A DNA stretch of 64,000 nt, taken from Calamus simplicifolius. Lineage: Eukaryota > Streptophyta > Magnoliopsida > Arecales > Arecaceae. The notes below the pieces were generated by a model that ran no database searches, was not told the origin of the DNA, and saw nothing but the letters and a program-made list of their open reading frames with translations. Made by a program: the position numbers and the translations under genes. This document shows positions 19,290 to 31,344 of this stretch, one piece after another (position 1 is the first letter of the stretch; the number at the start of each line of letters is the position of its first letter). Where the stretch lies: contig UESW01001858.1 in assembly GCA_900491605.1 (NCBI GenBank), forward strand, positions 92,756 to 156,755, in the 5' to 3' direction.

Positions 19290-21765
19290 TTTTTTTTTTT
19301 ATTACGGTCCAACAATCACATCAATTTAAAATGAATCAAATTTAATATATTAAAATATAAAATTTAAATAAAAACCAAAGGATACGAGCCATTCTACTTC
19401 CAACTCTAAGATCCAGAGTGATGGGCCATCCAAACAACTATCCAATCAGCCACTGAGTTAATTTTTTGATAGATATATCAAATCTGAATGCTATAAGCAT
19501 GTTGAAGGATAATCCGAATGTCGCGGATGAAAGGGTAGGTAGACGAATGGTCGCTCAAGTCCTATCGAAACTAGTAAATAACAGTAATAGAATCCCCCTC
19601 TATGATAAGCCTACAGATGTCCAAACTACCGATGACATGGGATATACCAGACCATGCAGCATATAACTCAGCAAGTGGCACAGAGAGGTCAAGAAGGCCG
19701 AATCCTTCAGCCGCAACATCATACCATCCGACTCTCGAATCACAAAAGCTGATCCGGTAAGTCTGCCTCAAATACTTCCATCAAAGTTGATTTTGATAAA
19801 CCCTAGAGATGAAGACTCCCAAGAGATAAAGACCGTATCCCGGTGCACAGCTAAGGCAGCAGAGGAGGCCCAGAAGCCAGGGTTATTAGAATCAAGAGCT
19901 GTGTGATGGAGAATGTACTTAGCAGATAGGGATAAAGCTGTCCTGACAATCCTGTAGGAAGAGGCAATCTCATCAGCGAAGATAAGCCAGTTCCGAGATA
20001 ACCAGACCTGATGAGCTATGTAAGCAATCGTAGCACCCAACTGCCGGATACCCCTCTGCATATCTCGCCGAATCAAACCCAAAAAGGATGTGCAACAAGG
20101 GTCAGTACTGTCATCCCAAGAGCAGTAACCCAAGATCTGCCATATCTGTCTCGCTCTGCCGCAAGTGAAGATAGCATGATCGGTAGTCTCCTTCTCTAAA
20201 CCTTATAAAGGGGACGTAGGCTGGATCGACATGCCCCTCCCAGAGAGCAGGGAGCATGTAGGAAGACAGTCCCATGCCAGTTTCTATATGAAGAGTCGAA
20301 CTCTAGGGTGAATGAGAATCTTCCAGATCCATGACACATCCATCGTATACCGAGGCTGTGGTCTATAAATCTGCATTAGATCCCTAATAGGAGTATGAGA
20401 CATACATGATCTCCTCCATAATCTTATGTTAGAGGTATGACCCGAAAGAAGAGGAATAGAGAGAATGCGTCGGTGGAGCTCTTTACCGAAGAGAGTGGAG
20501 ACCAAGGAGGTATGCCAAGCATAGTGATCCTGAGCCAATAAATCAGTGATTCTCATTCCGTGAGGAATATCAGTACTAACAAAGGTAGGCCATCGGAACA
20601 GGGGTAGATCTGCAATCCACGTATCAAGAACAACATCCACAGAGGATCCATTACCAATCATCCAAGAGATGTTGTTCAAAATGGTCGAAGCATATCAGCA
20701 GACCTCCTTCCAAATGAAGGAATATCCACAGTAGGCTGAGAATATGTGTAAGGGGTCCAGTCTCCATATTTGGCACATACAAACGAGCTCCATAAGCAAT
20801 GTGGATCAAAAAAAAATCGCATAGCATGCCTAGCAGTCAAAGCCTCCCTCCTAACTATGAGGGACTGAATCTCAAGCCCCCTATCTATGATTGGCATACA
20901 GACAATGTCTCAAGCCAAAAGATGGATACCATGACCGTCCTGCATCGAGGCCCAAAGAAAGTCCCAGAAGCATCTCTTAATCCTCCTCAAACAAGTCACT
21001 GGAATAGCTATATTGGATAAGATATAAAGAGGAAGAGAAGTAAGCACTGAGTGAATAAGGATGACCCTAGCCATCATAGATAACCTTGTGACCTACCGGT
21101 CATCCAGACAATCGCGGACTCGTTGTTCAAGGTTACTGAAACCAGTACTCCACGGTCGATGCCCCGTAATAGGTATTCCCAGATAGGAGAGATGGCAGCC
21201 TGAATAGAGATACCCAAGATTTGCATGAAAGTCCCCCTTATAGTAGAGTTAGTCCTCAGACTGAAGTAGATCATGGACTTACTTAGGTTAACTTTATATC
21301 CAGAGGCCCGACAATAAGACTAAAGTAATGCAGTAAAAGCAGTAGCATTATGGATAGTCGCCCTGCTCAGGAGAATGCAATCATCAACAAATAAGAGGTG
21401 AGAAAGAGAGGGCCCATGGGGGCCCGCACTATAAGGGACCAAAGAGGAACCTTTCTGAGCCAGAGATAGAGCCTACGATAAAGCCTTCCGAATCTCCTCC
21501 AAAGTAATCGACCTGGTAAGAAGGTCGTTCTCCGCTTCAAAGACCTTATTGGGTGTGGACACAAGAAAGACAGGGAACCCATCACCCGTTTGCTCAATCC
21601 ATTTAGACTAAAAAGTGAAGGAGCTGGTCCCTAATAACTTGGATATCCTCCTGAAAATTTTCCTCATCATTAGCTAAATGCCGGATCCGGTTTGTCGCAT
21701 GGCATTTTAAAGTGGCCTAATGAAAGAATCTAGTATTATGATCATCTTCTTTGATCCACTAAATT
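19290..21765 (-). mobile_element. 5'-truncated L1-type LINE (reverse transcriptase and RNase H part)
   Basis: Minus-strand LINE ORF2 remains. From high to low coordinates: WLKEGDHNT-like motif of the EN-RT linker (about 21760-21720), RT pieces (21597-21074), the zf-RVT-like block WMIGNGSSVDVVLDTWI (about 20665) and an RNase H domain with FIKINFDGSI (about 19800) and GSLDICRLIIEGDS (about 19600). Eleven T at 19290-19300 on the plus strand would be the poly(A) tail. Plant L1 elements with a C-terminal RNase H have this order. Many frame breaks; dead. The right edge runs straight into SIRE-type copy 2. Confidence 0.8.
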
Positions 21766-22540
21766 TATGAGGAGAAAGAAATTTGAAAAAAGAAAAATAT
21801 TTACCAAAGGAGATCATAGCAAAGAAAAGGAAAGAAGTGAACCTCCTATATGTTATGAGTGCAAGAAGCCTGGACATATCAAATCGGAATGTCCAATTGA
21901 AAAAAGGATTTAAGAAAATAAAGAAGAAAGCTATGTTGGCTATATGGAGCGACAGTGAAGTAACAAGTTCAGAAGATGAAGAAAAGACTGAAGTCACCAA
22001 TGTATGTTTCATGGTTGATGATAATGAGGTAAGTCCTAGTTTTCTAGATAACTTTACTTTCGATGAATTGCATGGTGCATTCTATGAACTTGTAGATGAT
22101 TTTGCAAAATTAAGTTCAAAGAACAAAGATTTGAAAAAATAAAATTAAACAACTTATTCTTGAAAAGGAAAGAATTTCAAACAATAATGAATCATTATTA
22201 AAGGAAAACCAAGATTTGAAAAATGAAGTAAGTAAATTAAGACAATTATTGATAAATTTACTTTAAGTTCAAAAAGTTAGAAATGATTTTAAATAGTCAA
22301 AGGGTTGTTTACAATAGAGCTGGTCTTGGATATAATCCTATTGAAAGACAAAAATTTTGAAAAATATTTATGTGCATGCTGATGAATCAACTAAAATTAC
22401 ATATTTTAAATGTGGTAAATTAGGACACAAAGCATATACTTGTCACATACACAAAGTTAAACAAATATGGGTTCCAAAAGGAACTATTTTAACTAACCCA
22501 AAAGGACCCAAGAAAGCTTAAGTACCTAAGAGCAAAACTT
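21766..22540 (+). pseudogene. gag C-terminal part of SIRE-type copy 2
   Basis: Matches 15868-16640 of copy 1: lysine-rich stretch, zinc knuckle region (YVMSARSLDISN frame at 21860 shows the frame is lost; in another frame it is CYECKKPGHIKSEC), acidic segment, coiled-coil part, and a second knuckle with its first cysteine changed to tyrosine (YFKCGKLGHKAYTC, about 22400). Independent small deletions relative to copy 1 (for example near 21893 and 22240) shift the frame. Confidence 0.8.
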
Positions 22541-22595
22541 AAAATTGTGTATGCAGGTGTGTCTTGCTACCTGAGCAACTAAAAGACAATGGTAT

Positions 22596-23900
22596 TTGGA
22601 TAGCGGGTGCTCAAGACATATGACAGGTGATGAATCTCAATTCATCACTTTGGAGGCAAAAGATGGAGGTGTTGTTACTTTTGGTGATAATGGCCAAGGA
22701 AAAATTATTGGCATTGAAAAAATAGGTATCACACCTCATGCTTTTATTGATAATGTCTTACTTGTGAAAGGATTAAAACATAATTTACTAAGCATTAGTC
22801 AATTATGTGACAAAGGATTTAAAGTTACATTTGAATCATCTTTATGCATTGTTAAAAATCCTACAAATGAAAATATAAAATTTATTGGTCATAGGCATGG
22901 TAATGTATACATTGTTGATTTAAATGATTTGAATGATCGAAATGTTGATTGCCTAGTTGCTATGAATAATAAAACTGATAATAGTTGGTTATGGCATCGT
23001 AGGTTAGCTCATGCAAGCATGGATTTATTATCTAAATTAATCAAAAAGGATTTAGTAAATGGTTTTCCAAAACTTACTTTTGAAAAATATAAAATATATG
23101 ATGCTTGTCAATTTGGAAAACAAACCCGAGTATCTTTTAAATCGCAAAAATATGATTTCAACCACCAGACCTTTGGAACTCTTGCATATGGATTTATTCG
23201 GTCCTACAAGAACAACTAGTTTAGGAGGAAAAAGATATGGTTTTGTTGTGATTGATGATTTTTCTCGTTTTACATGGGTTTTATTCTTAGCTAGTAAAGA
23301 TGAAGCATTTTCATCATTTCAAAAATTATTTAAAAGAATTACAAATGAAAAGAATTCTTCTGTTTTATCGATACGAAGTGATCATGGAAAAGAATTTGAA
23401 AATCAATATTTTGAAAATTTTTGTAATGAAAATGGAATTGAACATAATTTTTCTGCACCCAGAATACCTCAACAAAATAGAGTAGTAGAAAGAAAGAACA
23501 AAACTTTAGAAAAATGGCTCGTACCATGTTGTGTGAAAGTAATCTCCCAAAATATTTTTGGGATAAAGCTATCAACACTGCATGTTATGTTTTAAATCAT
23601 GCATTAATCAGACCTGTTTTGAAAAAGACTCCGTATGAACTTTGGAAAGGAAGAAAACCTAACATCGGTTATTTTTATGTTTTTGGATGCCGTGTTTTGT
23701 TTTAAATAATAAAAAAAAACCTTGATAAATTTGATGCTAAATCTGATGAAGGAATTTTTCTCGGTTATTCTTTACATAGTAGAGCTTTTAGAGTTTTTAA
23801 CAAAAAGACTTTAGTAGTTGAAGAATCTATTCATGTTATCTTTGATGAATCTAATGATCTTCCATTAAGGAAGAAAAAAGGTATAAATGATGTAGATGAA
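22596..23900 (+). pseudogene. Protease and integrase of SIRE-type copy 2
   Basis: Protease active site DSGCSRHMTGD at about 22599; GAG-pre-integrase HRRLAHASMDLL at about 22996; integrase core with D in LLHMDLFGPTRTTS (about 23180), D in IRSDHGKEFENQ (about 23370) and E in QQNRVVERKN (about 23473), where the usual glycine of QQNG is arginine. The tail with KTPYELWKGRKPNIGYFYVFGC (split by position, from about 23627) ends at a TAA near 23705. Frameshifts at about 23160 and 23510. Confidence 0.88.
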
Positions 23901-24149
23901 ATTGAAGATCAACTCAAAGATATCACCTTGAAGGACAAGGAGGATTCAGATACACAAGAGGTCAATGAAAAAAGCAATGCTAATCCACCAGAAGCCTCAC
24001 AAGGTAATGATGATTTAGAAAGAGGATGGAGGTATATTCAAGTCACCCTAAAGAATAAATTATTGGTGAATTATCCCAAGGAATTAGGACAAGATCGTCA
24101 TTTAGAGATACTTATAATAACTTAGCATTTATTTCTAAAATTGAACCTA

Positions 24150-25667
24150 AATGCTATGATGAAGCTAAAAATGACGTTGATTGGATAAACACAATGCATG
24201 AGGAACTTAATCGATTTGAAAGAAATAATGTATGACTCTTATTGATAGACCTCATTATCATCAAATTATAGGAACTAAATGGGTTTTTAGAAATAAATTG
24301 GATGAACATGGTAACATAATTAGAAATAAAGCAAGACTAGTAGCTAAGGGTTATAATCAAGAAGAAGGAATTGATTTTGATGAAACTTATGCCCCTGTTA
24401 CTAGATTAGAAGCTATCAGATTACTTCTTGTTGTTACTTGCTTTATGAATTTTAAACTATATCAAATGGATGTTAAAAGTACTTTCCTAAATGGATACAT
24501 TGCTGAAAAGTTTTTGTGGAACAGCCACCCGGGTTTGAAAACCACTTGTTTCCAAACCACGTATTTAAATTAAATAAAGCTTGTATGGTTTGAAGCAAGC
24601 ACCCCGGGCTTGGTATGAGAGGTTAAGCAAATTCTTAATTAGTAATGACTTCATTCGAGGAAATGTAGATACAACTCTATTTATTAAAAGATAAAATAAT
24701 GATATTTTAATTATTCAAATCTATGTAGATGATATCATTTTTGGTGCCACTAATGATTCTTTATGCAAGGACTTTGCTAAGCTTATGCAGGGAGAGTTCG
24801 AGATGAGTATGATGGGAGAATTAAATTATTTTCTCGGACTTCAGACCAAACAAAGCAAAGATGGGATCTTCATAAGCCAATCCAAATATCAAGGAGATGA
24901 TCAAAAAGTTTGGCATGGAGACATCTAAGAGTATCGGTACCCCTATGAGCTCATCTTGTAGACCTGAATCTTACAATTCTGAAAAATTGGTTGATCTAAA
25001 ACTTTATAGAGGCATGATTGGATCTTTATTATACTTAACTGCTAGTAGACCTGATATCCTATTTAGTGTTTGCATGTGTGCTAGATATCAAGCTAATCCT
25101 AAAGGATCACACTTGCTTGCTGTTAAAAGGATATTTAAATATTTAAATGGAACTAAAAACTTAGGACTTTGGTATGACAGACAATCTAGCATTGACTTAA
25201 TAGGATACATAGATTCAGACTTTGCTGCGTGTAAATTAGACAGAAAATCAACTAGTAGAACTTGCCAATTCCTAAGTGTTAACTTAATCTCATGGTTTAG
25301 CAAAAAGCAAACTTCAGTAGCATTGTCTACGGCCGAGGCCGAATACATTGCAGCTGGAAGTTGCTGTGCTCAAATTTTATGGATTAAGCAGCAACTAGAG
25401 GATTATGGTATCAAACAGAAAGGCATACCAATAAAATGTGATAACACTAGTGCAATTAATTTAACTAAGAATCACATTCAACATTCAAGAACTAAACATA
25501 TAGAAATTAGACATCATTTCATTAGGGATCATGTTAATAATGGTGGCATCGTACTAGAATTCTTATGTACTGAAAAACAACTAGCAGATATTTTTACTAA
25601 ACCATTAGAAGAATCAAAATTTTATGAAATTAGAAGAGAACTTGGAATGATTGATCCATCTATTTAA
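24150..25667 (+). pseudogene. Reverse transcriptase and RNase H of SIRE-type copy 2
   Basis: Copia RT starts with GTKWVFRNKLDEHGNI (about 24271), KARLVAKGYNQEEGIDF, YAPVTRLEAIR and MDVKSTFLNG (about 24470). A frameshift near 24510 and stops follow; LYGLKQAPRAWYE-like text is split near 24590 and the catalytic YVDD box is at 24722-24733. RNase H (24897-25667) is open: GMIGSLLYLTASRPDI, IDSDFAACKLDRKSTS, ALSTAEAEYIAAGSCC, SRTKHIEIRHHFIRDHV, ending ELGMIDPSI then TAA. Good motif preservation but not a continuous frame. Confidence 0.9.
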
Positions 25668-26125
25668 TTAATTATGCTTGTGGTACTTGTCTTTATGATT
25701 AAATATCTTAGTTAGCATGTGTTGCTTGACCAATCTTAATCTAGTCAATCAAATCCATTCATAAAATATCTTTAAATTATTTATTGCTTTCGTCTTTTAG
25801 TGTGTCAGTTAGCTGACTAGTTAACTGATTTTGTCTATCTTCCTTTCATGAAACGGCCACCCCATCTCCCTTTCATGAAACCGACCACGTACATCTTCTT
25901 GGAACTATTTAAAATAGTCAACTGACCAGGCAACCAACCAGCCACCTGATCAATAAACTGCTTTAAATGTTCATATAAAAGCATTTACATCTTCTCTCCA
26001 CACGTTTTTCATCAAGAAAATCTTCTCCTCCACCCTTTCTCCAAACATTCTCCAAACCGTCTCCCTCCTTCAATCTTTTTCTTCTCCATCAAGCTTCAAA
26101 TCCTTCCACATCTAGAAGAAAGGGA
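25668..26125 (+). other. Spacer between pol and env-like ORF of SIRE-type copy 2
   Basis: Non-coding; includes CAGTTAGCTGACTAGTTAAC-type motifs (about 25806) like those in the LTR of copy 1, and a pyrimidine-rich leader (25990-26110) before the env-like ATG. A leader of this kind is expected for a separately expressed ORF in SIRE-type elements. Confidence 0.4.
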
Positions 26126-27752
26126 ATGGCTCCAAAGAAGAAATCAACTCATTCAAGGGATGAGTCATCGGATCTTTCAAAAAAGCCTTCTTTAGGGATG
26201 TAAACGAACTAAGCTGCTCACAAGCTATTCGGATCTCGGTTCGGAAAAAAGCTCGTTCGGAATCGTTCGTAAAGGCAAACGAGCCGAGCTCGAGCTCAAT
26301 TTCGAGCTCGAAAAAATTAACGAGCCGAGCTTGAGCTTAATAAAGTTTGATTCGTTGGCTCGCGAACATGTTCTTATAGAGGCTCGCGAACATGTTCATT
26401 TAAGGCTCGATAACTGTTAACTTAATAATAATACCATTAAACCGGTCAGGTTTTGAAGAACTGGTTCAACCTCGGTTTTTATACTTCTAGGTTTAAAAAA
26501 TAAAGTTAGAGTTAGGTTTAAAAAATAAAGTTATAGTTAGATTTTTTACGGTTTTTAAATAGTCTGCCCCTTTGTCTTCCTTCATTTCCATCCTCGCCGT
26601 TACCTCACAGTCTGCCCCTTTGTCTTCCTTCGTTCCCGTCCTCGCCGTTACCTCTACCTCTCCTCTCGGGTATGCTTCCTCCTTTTTTTTAATTTTTTTA
26701 TCCCAATGCTTTTTCTCTCATGTCTTTTGATTGTTTTAACTTTTTTTTTTTCTGCCCAACTTTGTACTTCGTCTTCTTCCTTGTTCTTTTTATGCTCTCT
26801 CTTCTTTGTTTCTCATATCAGAAGCCTTCGACTATTGGTTTCTTTTACTTTTTTTTTGTCTTTTGATAGCAGACGAGTGGTTTCTCTGGTTAAAGATTGC
26901 GATGGAATAGGGAAATGGAAAGAAATCTATTTTTTAATATTCAATGAGAAGTCTTAACTTAAAATAACTAGTACAGTTTTAAAATAATAAATGATCTTGT
27001 TTTCTTTTTCTGTTTGTTTGCTTCTCTCTACTTTTATTAATTATTATTTAATGAAATTATGTTGGTCTATAGATATTGCTCTCAACTTATTCACATATCA
27101 TGATGCATTGCCCTCAATGATCAGTAATATCACAGCCGTCTCCCTTGTATGAAATCTTAATGCATTTTCCAATGAAATTGATAACTTCAACCATTATGAC
27201 TAAATTGTTTATGTGGCCAGCAACTATATTTCTTTACCTATAATTGTATAAATTATTCAGGTGCTGTTAAAAACATATCTAAATTTCTTTTTTTAGTTGA
27301 TTAAATCCCATGCCCCTTCCATTATCATATTTTCCAACCACTTTGTCCATCAACCATTAGATGTCCATTGTTTTTCAGTTAGGCATGAGAGTTTATTTTG
27401 TCATTCAGCTCTCTTCATGGACAACAACAAATAGATTTTTTTATAGTTTAATATTTATATTTTATTATTTTTATATTATTAAATTAAAAATTAATTATGA
27501 CATCATCTGGTTCGATCAAACTGGTTTATCCGGTCGAATCGGTTGACCCATGACCCAAATTTAATTTATCATTTTTAATAAGGCAGAAAATATAACCTGA
27601 AGGTTTCAGAATGCTTGTATTCCACAATGTGGGATTTGGATTAATTGCTTTGATTCCTATTGTTGTTGTTTTACCTAAATACTGAAAACTATTGTGTATT
27701 TACATGGTTTTCATTTTTCTTCAAGTTTTGTTAGCTAAAAGAGAATAACAAA

Positions 27753-29770
27753 ATGTCAGCAATAAACATATCAACTCAGGATTCTGCCATAAGTCCTATT
27801 TTGGAAGAAGTTCAACCAAGTGCAAACAATACTGCTGAAGCAAATCAAAGCAAGGATGTGAATCAACCTGACACCATTGATGATGAAGAGGGTAATCCAT
27901 ATGCTCCAAAGAAAAGAAAGCGTACATCCAAAGCATGGACTGACTTTAAAGAGGTTACTCTTCCAGATGGGACAGTGAAGGCTGAGTGTATTCATTGTAA
28001 ACATCGGTTGACAATGAATAAGACCAGTGCTACAATGCATTTTCTTAGGCACCTCAAGGGATGTATGAGGAAGAAAATAGATGAGAAAGGGCAGAAAAAT
28101 ATTAGTGTCACCACAATTTTAGCAGAGTCAAAAACCATGAATGTTGTGCAAAATTTTAAGTATGATCATGCGAAGATCAGAGAAATCCTTTCACATATGA
28201 TTATTGTTCATGAGCTACCATTTCTGTTTGCAGAATATGAATTATTCAATTTGTTGATGAAGACAGCTATTCCATATTACCAGAGAATTAGTCGTGCTAC
28301 TGCAAAGAAAGACTGTGTAACCAGTTATGAAATGGAGAAGAAAAAAGTGATGGCAGCATTAAAGGATGTGGACAGGGTCAGTGTGACTACAGACTTGTAG
28401 AAATCAGATCAAAAGATTTCGTATATGGTTGTCACTTGTCATTATGTGGACTCCAGTGGGCATTTGCAAAAGCGAAATCTGAATTTTTGTGATGTTCCTC
28501 CACCCCATACCGGTGTTGTCATTTCTGATGTGCTAAACAAGTATTTGATTGAGTGGGAAATTGAAACTAAAGTATGGTCAGTAACAGTTAATAATGCTGG
28601 ATATAATGATGTGGCTGTTCGGACATTAAAGGAAAACCTCTCTTACAAAAGGAATCTTCTGCTTGATGAAAAATTATTTTATGTAAGATGTTGCGTGCAC
28701 ATCTTGAATTTATTAGTGCAAGATGGGTTATCCGAGATTGAAGGTGTGATTTACAATGTACGTGAAAGCGTGAAGTATATAGCTGCTTCGGAGGGCTGGA
28801 TTAATACATTTAGTGAAATTGCAAAGCAACTGAAACTATCTTCAAAGAAGCTTATGTTGGATTGTTGTACGAGGTGAAATGCAACATACATGATGTTATC
28901 AGCTGCCTTAGAGTTTAAAGATGTCTTTCCAAGGTATCAACAAAGGGATACTAATTATAATTTTTTACCAAGTGTGGAGGATTGGAAGAAGGTTGAAGTT
29001 GTTTGTTCATTTCTTGAAGAATTTAATGAAGTGACCCACCTCATTTCAGGTAGTGAATATCCAACTTCAAACTTGTTTCTCACTGAACTTTATAACATAA
29101 AAAAGTTGTTAAATGAAGCAAATGTGGGTGAGGGTGCTTACATAGTAGGCATGATTAACAAGATGAAGGTGAAATTTGATAAATATTGGGGTGACTGCAA
29201 CTTGTTAATCTCTATAGCAGTAGTTTTAGATCCAAGAAACAAGATGAAATTGATTGAATGGTATTTTCCAGAGATTTACTCTATAGTTGAGGCTGTCAAG
29301 CACATCACCACAGTTCGTGAGACATTACGAATATTGTACAACGAGTATGTTGAGGATCACAAAGCTAATCTTGTTGAAAAAGATGTTCAAGGTGAAACTC
29401 AAAAATAAAGTTCTAGTTGAACAAGTAATGTTCTTGGAAAAGGAAAAGGAAAAGTAAGGGCACAATTTTTTAAATATATTAAAAATGTTGATACAGTTGA
29501 GCAAGTGAAGTCGGAATTAGATGTGTACTTGGAGGAAGGAGTTGTTCTTTGTCAAGATGATAGTGATTTTGATGCATTGGTATCGTGGAAGATGAACAAT
29601 TTGAAGTTTAGGATTTTTCAAAGATGGCTTGTGATGTGCTATCAATTCCAATAACCACAGTGGCTTCCGAATCAGCTTTTAGTGCTGGTGGTAGGGTCAT
29701 TGATCCATATCGTGCCTCTTTGGGAACAAAAACAGTCCAAATTTTACTTTGTGCATAAGATTGGCTGCGT
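27753..29770 (+). pseudogene. hAT transposase (BED zinc finger, RNase H-like, dimerisation domain)
   Basis: Transposase that excises and inserts the element. ATG 27753; BED zinc finger around 27920-28070 (SKAWTDFKEVTLPDGTVKAE, then CIHCKHRL and HFLRHLKGC). The RNase H-like core follows with VSVTTDL, VWSVTVNNAGYND, FYVRCCVHILNLLVQDGL and LEEFNEVTHLISGS. The C-terminal hATC region is at about 29560-29770 (DALVSWKMNNLKFRI and SESAFSAGGRVIDPYRA in another frame). Two tryptophan-position stops (TAG 28398-28400, TGA about 28875-28877), a TAA at 29406-29408 and a frameshift near 29615 disable it. Otherwise close to full length, so decay is fairly recent. Confidence 0.9.
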
Positions 29771-30719
29771 GCTCATTATGGGATCAAAAGAAAAGCAAAA
29801 GTGAGTATATTAACTTTGCTGCTCATTTAATTGTGTTCATTTGAATGCATAGTTTTCTTGCTATCCTACATGTATTTAATGTTGTGATATTGTTATGTGC
29901 ATGTAAAAGGAAAAGGAAGAGATTCAGTATATTCAGCTGACTTAATTGTGATTGAAGAGTTGTACTTCTGGTTCTTATCATGGACTGGTAATATTGGTTA
30001 TTCTAGAAATCTGAATTTTATGCTTGATTATTAAGCCTTCATTGTTGCTCAATTGGTGTGTTGTGTTTGGTTTTACAGGACAGATCATGGTTTATGCACT
30101 AACTTGCTTCCTAAATATTTGTTTTCATGGCATGAAAAAGAGAGAGCAGAGTTGAGGAAGATGAAGAGGAAGACTGTATTGTCTTTGGCCCTTGTAGCTT
30201 TTATAATTTTTATCTTGCAGTGGACTTCTTGTCATTTCTTGTACTAATTTGTTATGAGGAAAATTGTATTGTGTTTGACTCTTGTAACTCTTGTCATTTT
30301 CATCTTGTAATGGACTTGTTGCCATTTCTAGTACTGATTTATTATGGTGTGCTTCTTATAGTTCATGGACTAAGTTGTTATGGTGTTTTTTGTTGTCATA
30401 TATACTAGTTGTTATTTATGTATCATTAGTTATACTTTTGAGTGAATGCATTAGTTTCTACATGTTAACTTTTGAAACTAAAGTATGCTTAACGAGCTCG
30501 ATTACAGGCTTAACGAGCTCGAGCTCGAATAAAGCTCGTCAAACATGCTAAATCAGTAGTTAACGAATCGAGCTCGAGCCGCTCGCGAGCTTGATAAATT
30601 TAGTTCGAATCAAGCTCGAGCTTCATTATCAAAGCTCGAATCGAATTCGAGCCGAGCTTAAGCCTACTAAAAAATTGACGAACCGAGCTTGAGCTTGTCA
30701 TTATTCGGCTCGGCTCGGT

Positions 30720-30734
30720 TCGTTTACAGCCCTA
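30720..30734. repeat. hAT right terminal inverted repeat
   Basis: TCGTTTACAGCCCTA, reverse complement of the left end (26193 on) with one mismatch; followed directly by target duplicate GCCTTCTT. Confidence 0.9.
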
Positions 30735-31344
30735 GCCTTCTTCTTCTTCTTCAAGATATATATTTCCATCCATTTCCACTAGATCAATAGCAAATGGAAG
30801 GTTAGTAGATTTTAATTTCCTAGAACAAGAAGAGTTTAAGATAGGAAATCTACTTGCATCCCAAGGTTGGTTAAATCTTTTATCCACTAAAAAGCCTATC
30901 TTTCCAAATCTAATATATGAGTTTTATGAAAATATAAACTTTGGTGATGGAACCATAACCTCAAGTGTCAAAAATGTTAAAATCCAATTTGATTGTGATA
31001 TGCTAGGTTCCGCCTTAGGTATTCCATCAAATGGTGTTCTAGTAAACTTTCCAAGTGATAGAAACTATAAAGTTGCAACGATTTTAGGCTTAGAGGATCA
31101 TGATGCTAATATAGCTAATCTTGATGCAAACATGTTATTTGTTGAAAATAGATTCCTACATAGCATCATTGCAAAGATTTTTGCTTCTCGTGCCGAATCG
31201 TTTAATGCTGTAACTCATAGAGACATATGTATATTGTTTGATATATTAGAAGAAACTCCCTTAAACTTTCCTAAATTAATGATGATTGATGGGGCCAGTT
31301 GACCCCATGAAAAATAAAGATAATAATTTTTGGACAGCCCACCT

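Larger units (their letters stand above)
26193..30734 (+). mobile_element. hAT superfamily DNA transposon
   Basis: 4542-bp element with terminal inverted repeats TAGGGATGTAAACGAAC (left) and TAGGGCTGTAAACGAAC (right, reverse complement). It is flanked by the perfect 8-bp target duplication GCCTTCTT (26185-26192 and 30735-30742), diagnostic for hAT. Subterminal regions (26215-26400, 30485-30715) are rich in GAGCTCGAGC-type motifs in both orientations, likely transposase sites. The transposase gene is inside on the plus strand. Confidence 0.93.
21766..31302 (+). mobile_element. SIRE-type copia copy 2 (truncated both ends, hAT inside)
   Basis: Second SIRE-type element: gag C-terminus, protease, integrase, RT, RNase H and an env-like ORF, without either LTR. 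It starts inside gag at about 21766 against the LINE and stops near 31302 where GC-rich Tat-type sequence begins. The first 1.6 kb repeats 15868-17454 nearly exactly. A hAT transposon (26193-30734) splits the env-like ORF. Confidence 0.85.
26126..31302 (+). pseudogene. SIRE env-like ORF, split by a hAT transposon
   Basis: Many SIRE-type plant elements carry a third ORF after pol, called env-like because of position; its role is unproven. Here it starts at ATG 26126 (MAPKKKSTHSRD), is interrupted after 26192 by the hAT element and resumes at about 30743, running to 31302 (phrases LVDFNFLEQEEFKIGNLLAS, GWLNLLSTKKPIFPN, SIIAKIFASRAESF). The second part is one open frame; it ends at TGA 31300-31302 at or next to the junction with GC-rich Tat sequence, so the natural C-terminus is probably lost. 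No clear signal peptide or transmembrane segment is visible. Confidence 0.75.
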
